Assembly (NCBI GenBank): GCA_017860395.1
Contig: JAGDMC010000040.1
Location: forward strand, 1-9,216
DNA length: 9,216 nt
Reading direction: 5' to 3'
Source of the DNA: Bacteroidota bacterium
Lineage (GTDB): Bacteria > Bacteroidota > Bacteroidia > Bacteroidales > UBA932
A program made the position numbers and the translations under genes. Every line of letters starts with the position of its first letter. Within the stretch, counting starts at the first letter, position 1. The notes under the pieces were generated by a model. That model did no database searches, was not told where the DNA came from, and worked only from the letters and a program-made list of their open reading frames with translations. Shown here piece after piece: positions 1-6,898 of this stretch.

Positions 1-1
1 T

Positions 2-793
2 TCCTCAAAACTTTACTTTAAAGACGGAAAGGGAGATTATTGGAGGTTGTTTTTATTCATCGACGGTGCATATTCATGCGAAAGAATGACATCTCCTCAA
101 ATGGCACGGATTGCAGGAAAGGCTTTCGGCAATTTTCACCGGCAATTGAGTGATTTCCAGGTAGAATCTTTACGCGAAGTGATAACAAACTTCCACAATA
201 CCCCGCAACGAATTGAAAGTTTACGGAAAAAAGTTGCTAAAGATTCTTTCGACCGCCTTAAAAATGGGAAGAATGAAGTTGAATATCTGCTCGAAAGAGC
301 CGGAGAATTCTCAAAGATTATTGAGATGGGGAAACTTGGCCGTATTCCTAAAAGAGTGGTTCATCAGGATACAAAATTCAGCAATGTCTTATTAGATACC
401 TATGAGGATTCCGACGTTCCGGAAGCATTGTGCATAATTGGCCTGGACACAGTTATGCCCGGATATATCTGCTATGATTTTGGAGAAGCCGTCAGATCCG
501 GTGCTAACACAGGAAAAGAGGATGATTCCAATTTAAATAATGTAGGTCTCAACTACGGAATATATCGCGGATTTCTTGACGGATTCATTGAAGAGACCCG
601 TGATTTCTTAACCACCACAGAAATTGAGACACTGCCCTTTGGCCCAAAACTGCTCGCTTACGAACAGGCCGTCCGCTATCTTGACGACTATCTGGATGGC
701 GACAAGTACTACAAAACAAACCACCCCACCCATAACCTTGTCCGGGCCCGGGTGCAGATTAAGCTTCTGCAAAGCATGGATGAGTTAATTTAA
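2..793 (+). CDS. NahK-like phosphotransferase (APH/choline kinase fold), 5'-truncated by the window
   Basis: The reading frame is open to the left edge, so the TTG at 47 is not the real start and the N-terminal nucleotide-binding lobe is missing. Numbered from that TTG, the visible part has the catalytic loop H106-Q-D108-T-K-F-S-N113 (the HxDxxxxN motif of APH-fold kinases), followed by LDTVMPG at 133-139, YDFGEAVRSGANTG and the acidic EDD. This combination is typical of the phosphotransferases related to N-acetylhexosamine 1-kinase, which phosphorylate the anomeric position of amino sugars with ATP in the cytoplasm; the exact substrate cannot be read from sequence. One oddity: relatives usually have ID-LDTVMPG, and the first Asp is thought to bind the metal. 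Here the sequence is IG-LDTVMPG (Gly at 440-442). The enzyme may therefore be weakened or rely on the second Asp. A general 'aminoglycoside phosphotransferase family' label is the safe alternative. Confidence 0.85.
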   Translation, partial: SSKLYFKDGKGDYWRLFLFIDGAYSCERMTSPQMARIAGKAFGNFHRQLSDFQVESLREVITNFHNTPQRIESLRKKVAKDSFDRLKNGKNEVEYLLERAGEFSKIIEMGKLGRIPKRVVHQDTKFSNVLLDTYEDSDVPEALCIIGLDTVMPGYICYDFGEAVRSGANTGKEDDSNLNNVGLNYGIYRGFLDGFIEETRDFLTTTEIETLPFGPKLLAYEQAVRYLDDYLDGDKYYKTNHPTHNLVRARVQIKLLQSMDELI

Positions 794-821
794 CAGAACC
801 AATTATAGTATGAATTTGTTT

Positions 822-829
822 TATATTTG
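822..829 (+). promoter_or_regulatory. Possible Bacteroidota-type -7 promoter box
   Basis: TATATTTG matches the TAnnTTTG -7 element used by the primary sigma factor of Bacteroidota. It lies 24 bases before the ATG of the acid phosphatase, in the only intergenic gap of the + strand gene set (60 bases). I see no convincing TTTG -33 element at the expected distance, so this is a half-match in an AT-rich gap and is offered as tentative. Confidence 0.3.
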
Positions 830-853
830 AAACAAAAATTATAAAAATAAGAA

Positions 854-1699
854 ATGAATAAATTATTAATATTTATTGCATCGTTGATAATGGCAGGAAG
901 TATTTCTGCCCAGACGATGCAGCAGTCTGCAGAGCTACAGCGGTCTGCACTGGTTGTTCAGGACAATACAAAGGCAGATGTTCAAAAAGAGGTGGATATA
1001 AAAATGTACCCGGTTTTGTGGCATCAGACATCTGCTGAATACAGGGCTCTCTGCTATCAGGCGTTTAATGTGGCTAAAACCTATCTTGAAACTCTGATTC
1101 CAAACAGAGAGCAAAACGAAAAATTTGCAATTATCACCGACCTGGACGAAACCATTATTGACAATAGTTACCTTGAAGCCAAAGAGATAAAGAATGGTGT
1201 CGAATACAGTTCTCAGGGATGGAAGGATTGGGTTAATATGTCTGCGGCAACAGGAGTTCCGGGTGCAGTAGAGTTTCTTCAATGGGCCGCAAGCCGGAAC
1301 ATAACAATTTTCTACATCAGCAACAGGTCTGTTTCCGATGTAAAGCCAACACTTGAAAACCTGATAAAATTACAGCTTCCCAATGCGGACGAAGAGCATA
1401 TGCTGTTCCTCTCTTCCGAATCGACTAAAGAGCCCCGCAGGCAGATAGTTGCAAAAGACTACAAAATTGTAATGCTCATGGGCGACAACCTCAACGATTT
1501 CTCAAATCTCTTTGAGAAGAAAAGCATAGACGACCGTAAAACAGAAACAGATAAAGTAAGAGACGAGTGGGGTAAAAAATTCATCGTTCTTCCAAATGCA
1601 ATATACGGAGAATGGGAAAACGCTTTTTATAACTACAAGAGAAACCTGACACCTAAAGAGAAAGAGACAATTAGGAAAGACCTGCTAAAGGGTTATTAA
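854..1699 (+). CDS. Exported acid phosphatase, HAD class IIIB, e(P4)-type 5'-nucleotidase family
   Basis: This 281-residue protein begins with a signal peptide (Lys3, hydrophobic 4-18) ending in SISA-Q, so cleavage after Ala19 by signal peptidase I is expected and the enzyme should act in the periplasm. Family marks in order are: LWHQTSAEYRALCYQAFN at 55-72, the conserved N-terminal helix of e(P4) relatives; HAD motif I DLDET at 96-100 with nucleophile D96 and acid/base D98; motif II with FYISNR (153-158); K192 in the STKEPRR segment as motif III; and GDNLNDF (210-216) as motif IV. Family members remove phosphate from nucleotides and other monoesters with Mg2+. The best-known member, Haemophilus e(P4), is a lipoprotein, but no lipobox Cys is present here, so this copy is probably soluble. 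The ATG at 854 is preceded by an A-rich stretch rather than a GGAGG site, as is usual in Bacteroidota. The HAD hydrolase gene follows after 19 bases. Confidence 0.9.
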   Translation: MNKLLIFIASLIMAGSISAQTMQQSAELQRSALVVQDNTKADVQKEVDIKMYPVLWHQTSAEYRALCYQAFNVAKTYLETLIPNREQNEKFAIITDLDETIIDNSYLEAKEIKNGVEYSSQGWKDWVNMSAATGVPGAVEFLQWAASRNITIFYISNRSVSDVKPTLENLIKLQLPNADEEHMLFLSSESTKEPRRQIVAKDYKIVMLMGDNLNDFSNLFEKKSIDDRKTETDKVRDEWGKKFIVLPNAIYGEWENAFYNYKRNLTPKEKETIRKDLLKGY

Positions 1700-1718
1700 T
1701 ATAATTCAAAAATCCTTC

Positions 1719-2567
1719 ATGAAATCATCTAAACCAATAGTAGCGCTCATATACGACTTCGACGGGACTCTTTCGCCAGGCAATATGCAGGAGTACAGCT
1801 TTATCCCTGCCATTAACAAGGACAAGGATGCGTTTTGGCAAGAGAGTGCAAGGCTTTCGCAGGAAAACGATGCCGACAGCATTTTAACATATATGTGGCT
1901 GATGCTGCAAAAAGCAAATGCAGAAGGAATTTCGCTAAAGAGAGAATCTTTTCGCAGTTTCGGCCAGAAGGTTAAGCTTTTCAGCGGAGTGAAGGAGTGG
2001 TTTGGGCTCATTAACAGTTATGCACAGGAGAAAGGGATAATAATTGAGCACTATATAAACTCTTCAGGGCTCACTGAGATGATTGAAGGAACTCCAATTG
2101 CCGGAGAATTCACAAAAATATATGCGTGTTCCTATTTGTACGACATAGACGGAAAAGCATACTGGCCGGCAGTCGCTGTCAACTATACCACAAAAACGCA
2201 GTTCCTTTTCAAAATAAACAAAGGGGTCAGAAGCATCAGCGACAACGAACTCATTAACGAGCATATTCCCGAAGACGAGCGCAGGATTCCTTTTAAACAC
2301 ATGATATATTTTGGCGACGGCCAGACCGACATCCCATGCATGAAACTTGTAAAGGACAAAGGCGGGCACTCTATTGCCGTTTATAAGCCCCGCGATGCTC
2401 AAAAGCTGATGGGTGCACAAAAACTCACACACGACGGCCGCGTGAACTTCATCTGCCCTGCCGATTACACTGCCGGAAAGGACATACACGGCATTGTCTC
2501 AGCAATTCTCGATAAAATCAAAGCCGAATGGGAGCTTGAGGGAATAATCAAACGCAAAAGAAAATAG
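1719..2567 (+). CDS. Cytoplasmic HAD-superfamily hydrolase (phosphoserine phosphatase-like)
   Basis: This 282-residue protein has no signal peptide. HAD motif I is YDFDGTLSPG at 12-21, with nucleophile D13 and acid/base D15. A long helical cap follows (about 22-108). Motif II is probably the serine in INSSG (113-117), motif III a lysine near 160-168, and motif IV is FGDGQTD at 198-204 with D200 and D204 binding Mg2+. The arrangement with the cap between motifs I and II is that of class I HAD phosphatases. The segment NMQEYSFIPAI after motif I is shared with a widespread Bacteroidota HAD family of unknown substrate. It probably hydrolyses a small phosphate ester in the cytoplasm. The C-terminus is very basic (KRKRK). 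The short gap to the acid phosphatase suggests co-transcription. The two are different HAD classes, not duplicates. Confidence 0.85.
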   Translation: MKSSKPIVALIYDFDGTLSPGNMQEYSFIPAINKDKDAFWQESARLSQENDADSILTYMWLMLQKANAEGISLKRESFRSFGQKVKLFSGVKEWFGLINSYAQEKGIIIEHYINSSGLTEMIEGTPIAGEFTKIYACSYLYDIDGKAYWPAVAVNYTTKTQFLFKINKGVRSISDNELINEHIPEDERRIPFKHMIYFGDGQTDIPCMKLVKDKGGHSIAVYKPRDAQKLMGAQKLTHDGRVNFICPADYTAGKDIHGIVSAILDKIKAEWELEGIIKRKRK

Positions 2568-2573
2568 AATACT

Positions 2574-3320
2574 TTATCTGCCCAGCAAACTAAGTACTCC
2601 GTTTATAAACGTAAGGGGGTGAACCGGATTTCCCGGCACATAAAGATCTATATGGTGAGTTGAAATAAAAGTGCGGTCAAGCTCGGGTGAACCCTCAAAG
2701 ATTCCGCCGCTGATTGCATCTGTACCTGCAAGAATGATAATCTTCGGATTTGGAATGGCATTATAGCAAATCTCCAGAGACGGAGCCATATTCCTTGTAA
2801 TGGGGCCGGTTATAACAATTCCGTCGGCATGACGCGGAGATGCTACAAAGTCAATACCAAAGCGGCTCATATCGAACTGTACATTGTTTGTAGCATTTAG
2901 TTCGAGCTCACAGCTATTGTCGCCGCCTGCGGAAACCTGACGGAGTTTTAAGGAGCTTCCGAATATACGGCGTATCTCTTTTCTCACTTTATCCGGATTT
3001 ACCAGAACAGGTCCCTCCTCCCCCTCTTTTATTATGAGTCGTTCCCTTTCATTTGAAGAGAGTTTATAGTCTTGTGTAAAAGTGATAACATCCGGGAATT
3101 TAACAGCACACTCTCCGCAAAAAGTACATCTGCCAAGGTCTATGCAAAAGGGGTTTGCAGATATTGCCTTAGTGGGGCACAAATCTGCAGGAAGCAATCT
3201 GCCTGCCGGAGCAACGGAAATAACGGGTCTTCCCCTGAATATCCCCGGAACCTTAGCTGTTGTTACATCCGGGATAAACTGCTTCCCCTGATGCCACATT
3301 ATTCTCAAATTGTCAAGCAT
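2574..3320 (-). CDS. Fused ferredoxin + group 4 hydrogenase-like small subunit (HycF-HycG / Ehr small subunit), cluster ligands lost
   Basis: This 248-residue protein joins two subunits that are separate in E. coli formate hydrogenlyases. Residues 25-88 align with HycF/HyfH (FRGRP, LCPTKAI, LGRCTFCGEC, ITFTQDYKLS); residues 128-248 align with HycG/HyfI/NuoB (CELELNAT, RFGIDFVASPRHAD, VITGPITRNMAP, SGGIF, DLYVPG). The ferredoxin part keeps C48, C65, C68 and C71, one complete [4Fe-4S] set. The three Cys of the first CxxCxxC motif and the last Cys of the second (KFP instead of CP) are gone. In the small-subunit part, CNGCE has become DNSCE (only C137 kept), GACG has become GTDA (D201), and PGCPP has become PGNPV (N231), so the proximal/N2-type cluster cannot form normally. 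It is the last gene of the operon, 22 bases after the large subunit, with a purine-rich AAAGAAAG before its ATG. It should sit in the cytoplasmic arm, between the large subunit and the NuoH-like membrane protein. Confidence 0.9.
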   Translation of the reverse strand: MLDNLRIMWHQGKQFIPDVTTAKVPGIFRGRPVISVAPAGRLLPADLCPTKAISANPFCIDLGRCTFCGECAVKFPDVITFTQDYKLSSNERERLIIKEGEEGPVLVNPDKVRKEIRRIFGSSLKLRQVSAGGDNSCELELNATNNVQFDMSRFGIDFVASPRHADGIVITGPITRNMAPSLEICYNAIPNPKIIILAGTDAISGGIFEGSPELDRTFISTHHIDLYVPGNPVHPLTFINGVLSLLGR

Positions 3321-3342
3321 AAATTCTTTCTTTAATGTGCTT

Positions 3343-4815
3343 TTACAAATCGTGTCCGCTGTAGGACAGGTTAAAACTTTTATTGCATACAGGGAAGTCT
3401 GATATTTCGTTGTTCCTTACGGACATGGCAAGAGCCATCCAGTTGTGGTGGGACGGGTCTTTAATTTTATATAAAGCAAGGTTGCCCGAATTGTCTGTTA
3501 TGGCACAATGGCATATCTCTCCTCTCCATCCCTCGGTGAGGGATATAGCAAACATATTTGCTGCGGGGGTAAATTGCACCTCTTCCGGTTTCCGGAATTC
3601 CGGAACGTTTTCAATAATCTTCCTGATATATCCAAGAGACTGCCTCACCTCTTCTTTTCTTATCTGAGTCCTCGAATAGACATCTCCGTGGCGTTTTATT
3701 ACCGGTTCGTGAATAATTGAAGAGCCGTAAAGGTTGAATGGATGAGAAGTTCTTATATCCCTCATGAGGCCGCTCATTCTTGCAGCCATGCCAACCGTGC
3801 CTATTTCAAGAACTTCGTCATAGCTCACGACTCCTGTCTTTTCCATACGCGACAAGGCGCTTGGAAGCTTAAACAGTTTTGATGAAATTTCATCAAAGTC
3901 CGGTTCAAATGTATCTAAAACAATAGCCAGTCTTTGGGCCAGTTCCGGTGTAAACGGATAATTGATTTTTCCAGCCCGGATCAAACCCTTGGAGAGCCTG
4001 TTGCCTCCCCATTCCTGAAAGAAGTTAATAATGGGGGTCCTTAACCTTCCATAAACAGAGTTGCCCAACTGATATGCAATATCCCCGCAAATTGCCGCCA
4101 AATCGCCTGTATGAACCGCTACCCTCTCCAGTTCCATAGCCAGAGTGCGAGAATAATCCAGAGAATGAACTGGTGCGAACCCGCAAAGGCTCTCCCATAA
4201 ATTTACAAAGGCCGCTGTATGGCCAACAACTGTGTCGCCTGCAATATTCTCGGCAAGAGTTGTTCTTTCGATGAGACTGTTTTTTTGCAGAAAAAGCTGC
4301 TCAATGCCTCTGTGCTGGAACCCGAGTTGAATTTCAAGATGCATTATTTGCTCGCCATTGCAGATAAACCTAAAGTGGCCCGGTTCAATTATGCCAGCGT
4401 GAATCGGGCCCACACCCACTTCGTGAAGCTCTTCGCTCTCAGCTTTGCAAAAAGGGTAATCTTCAATTTTCCTGAATGGCTTTAGCCATGGATGGTCTAA
4501 ATACTTAATTCCCAAATTTTCATGAATCTCCCTTTCAAAATTTTCGAAATTATGATTCAAGGCAGTGAAAGAGTGCAAAGTTGATTTTTTACCGACAACC
4601 GAAGATGAAATATTTATCTGATGTGTTGTATCATCGGCAATGCAGCAGAACAGCCTTACTCCCGCACCGGTTTCGTATCCGAAATAATTTACGCAATGCC
4701 TGTCTGCCCTGCCATTGAGCATATCAACATTAGAGTTCATGAACTCATCGTAACCGAGTTCCGGAATCTCTTTTAACCCTACAGGCCTGTTATTGTATAT
4801 GGATATATAATTCAT
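3343..4815 (-). CDS. Group 4 hydrogenase-like large subunit (HycE/HyfG-type, NuoC-NuoD fusion) lacking all [NiFe] cysteines (Ehr large subunit)
   Basis: This 490-residue protein has the HycE layout. Residues 1-125 are NuoC-like (FEREIHENLGIKYLDHPWLKP at 93-113, cf. the GHPxL region); from about 134 it is NuoD/HycE-like (GVGPIHAGIIEPGHFRF at 134-150, LGFQHRGIE at 164-172, ELERVAVHTGDLAA at 228-241, MRDIR at 351-355). Hydrogenases bind the [NiFe] site by ERxCGxC near the N-terminus and DPCxxC at the end. Here the first reads ENIAGDTVVGH (189-199; A192 and T195 for Cys). The second reads NLSYSGHD (482-489; S484 and G487 for Cys). No H2 chemistry is possible. The protein ends just after the DPCxxC-equivalent site, so there is no obvious maturation extension, consistent with no nickel insertion. 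Conserved scaffold residues argue against a pseudogene. It should form the cytoplasmic arm at the membrane with the small subunit. Start: ATG six bases after the previous stop. Confidence 0.92.
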   Translation of the reverse strand: MNYISIYNNRPVGLKEIPELGYDEFMNSNVDMLNGRADRHCVNYFGYETGAGVRLFCCIADDTTHQINISSSVVGKKSTLHSFTALNHNFENFEREIHENLGIKYLDHPWLKPFRKIEDYPFCKAESEELHEVGVGPIHAGIIEPGHFRFICNGEQIMHLEIQLGFQHRGIEQLFLQKNSLIERTTLAENIAGDTVVGHTAAFVNLWESLCGFAPVHSLDYSRTLAMELERVAVHTGDLAAICGDIAYQLGNSVYGRLRTPIINFFQEWGGNRLSKGLIRAGKINYPFTPELAQRLAIVLDTFEPDFDEISSKLFKLPSALSRMEKTGVVSYDEVLEIGTVGMAARMSGLMRDIRTSHPFNLYGSSIIHEPVIKRHGDVYSRTQIRKEEVRQSLGYIRKIIENVPEFRKPEEVQFTPAANMFAISLTEGWRGEICHCAITDNSGNLALYKIKDPSHHNWMALAMSVRNNEISDFPVCNKSFNLSYSGHDL

Positions 4816-4821
4816 TTCCCG

Positions 4822-6255
4822 TTACTGGATTAGTTTAACTGCCTCCTGTATCATAGACACAAGTTTTGCAGGAGGATTATAGGCAATATAAACAGACACT
4901 GCCAAAAGAGCATATTGCGAAAAAGATTCCCACGGACTTATGCGCGGTACATTCGTGTCGTCAAAACCGACCGGAGGCGTAAAAAGCAGTTTGAAAACAT
5001 TCACGCCAAAGCCCCATATAATAAGCGTGAGCAATACAAGAAGAACCACCAGCAAAAGAATATGGTGCGACTCGAAAAGAGACTGGAATATAAGAAATTC
5101 GCTCACAAACATCCCGGAAGGCGGCATAGCGGTAGCAGAAATAAAACCAAACAGAATCAATATTGCCCCTGCCCTGTTATATTTAAAATAGTTGCCAACA
5201 TCGTAAATACTCTTGCTCTGATATATGCGGTATATCTGGTTATATTGCAAAAACAGCGAGGGCTTCACAAGTGTATGCAGCAAAATATGCAAAATTGCAG
5301 CGTAAACGCCAATCCCGCCTGCTGCAAGGCCCAGCATCACCAAACCCATGTGCTCTATTCCGGAATACGCAAACATCCGCTTGATGTTTTTTATCCGCGT
5401 CATATACACAGCCGCAACAAAAACAGAAAGGATTGCAGCAACAACAATAATATTATTTGCCCATCCGTGAAGAGGAGTGTGTGCAACAATTGAATAGATG
5501 CGGTATATACCTATGAATCCTACATTCATAAGTATGCTTGCCATAAGCGCCCCTACAGGTGCAGGAGCCTTATCCTTTGCGTCAATTCCTGCAGTATACA
5601 TGGGCACCAGTCCCAGTTTAGCAGTGAACCCGGTAAATATGAAAAGAAAAGCAAGTTTCAGCCAGAAAGGATTAAGGTTGTCATAGTTTCTGATTAAAGA
5701 ATCAAACGACATATCGTCAATGCCCGCCTGCTTCAGGGAAAGGCTCAGGAACAATATCCCCACATATACAAAAGTGATGCTTATAGCACAGATAAATACA
5801 TACTTCCAGGCTCCTTCGAGTGCCCGGATATTGCGGTGGTGATATATAAGAACAGAAGCGCTAAGGGTTGTAATCTCAATAAATATCCACGTTACGGCTA
5901 TGTGATTTGAAAGGTAGGCAGCTCCGCAGGCCGACATGAGCAGGAGAACCGCTCCAAAAAACAATCCTCTTGAGCGCGGTGTCTCGTCGGGGTTGTGAAA
6001 TTCCATATATCTGTAACTGTGATAAAGAACAGGTACAGAAATAACGCAGAGCGCCAGTAAAAGAAGTACGCCCAAAGAGTCTGCTTTGAAGAAGCCCATC
6101 TGAATGGTATTCAAATGCTGATATTCATATACTCCAAAGCCCAGAAGCATTGCTACGTATAATGCAACGAGGAGGTAATTGACAACCTTGTTCCGGTTAA
6201 AAACCAGACATCCGCTTATAAAGAAAGTTGCCGCCAGAAATATCCCTATCATCAC
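4822..6255 (-). CDS. hyfF: Antiporter-like ion-pumping membrane subunit, HyfF type (NuoN/NuoM-like)
   Basis: This 477-residue integral membrane protein has about 13-14 predicted helices by hydrophobicity and belongs to the Mrp/NuoLMN antiporter family. The residues that carry protons in this family are visible: Glu127 in WIFIEITTLS (helix 5), Lys213 in FTAKLGLVPMY (helix 7), Lys293 before MFAYSGIEHMGL (helix 8), and His323/His327/Lys331 in HILLHTLVKPSLF (helices 11-12). The EITTLSA and FTAKLGLVPMYTAGIDA segments and the position between HyfE and the large subunit point to HyfF. It should translocate H+ or Na+ across the inner membrane, driven by conformational change from the hydrophilic arm. 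The start could be GTG at 6255 or ATG at 6252. Both follow the HyfE stop (6257-6259) by only a few bases, so translation is probably coupled. The pump residues are intact although the redox arm has lost its cofactor ligands. Confidence 0.93.
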   Translation of the reverse strand: MMIGIFLAATFFISGCLVFNRNKVVNYLLVALYVAMLLGFGVYEYQHLNTIQMGFFKADSLGVLLLLALCVISVPVLYHSYRYMEFHNPDETPRSRGLFFGAVLLLMSACGAAYLSNHIAVTWIFIEITTLSASVLIYHHRNIRALEGAWKYVFICAISITFVYVGILFLSLSLKQAGIDDMSFDSLIRNYDNLNPFWLKLAFLFIFTGFTAKLGLVPMYTAGIDAKDKAPAPVGALMASILMNVGFIGIYRIYSIVAHTPLHGWANNIIVVAAILSVFVAAVYMTRIKNIKRMFAYSGIEHMGLVMLGLAAGGIGVYAAILHILLHTLVKPSLFLQYNQIYRIYQSKSIYDVGNYFKYNRAGAILILFGFISATAMPPSGMFVSEFLIFQSLFESHHILLLVVLLVLLTLIIWGFGVNVFKLLFTPPVGFDDTNVPRISPWESFSQYALLAVSVYIAYNPPAKLVSMIQEAVKLIQ

Positions 6256-6256
6256 A

Positions 6257-6886
6257 TTAATCTTTTAGGTTTCGCAAAAGGTTTACGTCCGGGTCATTGA
6301 GCACGTCGCCAATTTTATTGAAGAATACGCCCAGAATAAGTACGCTGGCAAATATATCCAGCATAATGCCCAGGTTCACCAGCATCGGCATTTCGTTACC
6401 TACAGCGAGCGAGAGAACAAAAACTCCATTTTCAATAACTATGTAGCCAATTACGTGAGTAATGATTTTCTTCCTTGTAACAATGAGATAAAGACCGGTA
6501 AAAAGTGTTGACAGAGCAACTACAAAAAATGTTTTATCCAGATTTTCATCTTTAATGGAACTGGAAAGTATTATCGTAACTATAATTATTGAAGTGACAA
6601 TTATGAGCGAGGCAAAGTTTGACAGATATGGCTCTGCGACACGTGTAATCCTGTTCCTTTTAATTACATAGTTGATAAACCAAGGAACTGCAATGGCTTT
6701 GAAAACAATTGTCTCGAGCATTATGAGCAAAAGGTTTATCGTGCTCACGTTTGTGAGGGTGAAGTAAGTTGCGCCAAAGAGAATGAAACCCTGCAGCACG
6801 AGAATCCTGAGATATGTATACAGCCTGTTTGCAATACTCATATAGAGCAGCGTCATTGCAAGGGCTATCAGTAGAATATCTATCAT
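6257..6886 (-). CDS. hyfE: Hydrogenase-4 HyfE-type membrane subunit (NuoK-like C-terminal half)
   Basis: This 209-residue protein is close in length to E. coli HyfE and has about six hydrophobic segments (2-18, 26-44, 48-74, 91-110, 119-137, 143-189). The C-terminal half carries the NuoK-like signature IGYIVIENGVFVLSL (146-160) with Glu152 inside the membrane. The other buried acidic and basic residues Glu58 and Lys63 lie in LETIVFKA, and Asp177 in a later helix. In complex I, NuoK passes protons through its membrane glutamates in the central hydrophilic axis. By homology this subunit links the NuoH-like HyfC to the antiporter-like HyfF/HyfB. The ATG at 6886 is preceded by an A-rich AAAAGAATAAAAAG stretch typical of Bacteroidota translation starts and lies 12 bases from the hyfC stop. 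Confidence 0.9.
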   Translation of the reverse strand: MIDILLIALAMTLLYMSIANRLYTYLRILVLQGFILFGATYFTLTNVSTINLLLIMLETIVFKAIAVPWFINYVIKRNRITRVAEPYLSNFASLIIVTSIIIVTIILSSSIKDENLDKTFFVVALSTLFTGLYLIVTRKKIITHVIGYIVIENGVFVLSLAVGNEMPMLVNLGIMLDIFASVLILGVFFNKIGDVLNDPDVNLLRNLKD

Positions 6887-6898
6887 CTTTTTATTCTT

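Noticed and set aside
935..1282. Cysteine-rich open frame on the - strand opposite the acid phosphatase
   Set aside because: The cysteines come from reversed Ala/Thr-rich codons of the real gene; there is no start context or family match.
2064..2489. Open frame on the - strand opposite the HAD hydrolase gene
   Set aside because: It has no recognisable domain and overlaps a gene with clear HAD motifs; it is an antisense shadow.
3590..3605. Perfect 16-base palindrome TTCCGGAATTCCGGAA, followed by further CCGGAA-like words
   Set aside because: It lies inside the large-subunit gene over the ordinary P-E-F-R-K codons; symmetry there is explained by codon choice and there is no gene start nearby for an operator to serve.
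3343..4815. Possibility that the large subunit is a decaying pseudogene
   Set aside because: The frame is full length, scaffold motifs are kept, spacing with both neighbours is tight, and the cysteine losses are matched across two proteins, which points to selected change.
4915..5493. Long open frame on the + strand opposite hyfF
   Set aside because: It is a very basic, low-complexity shadow (many Lys/Arg/Asn) of a strongly supported membrane protein gene on the other strand, with no family resemblance.
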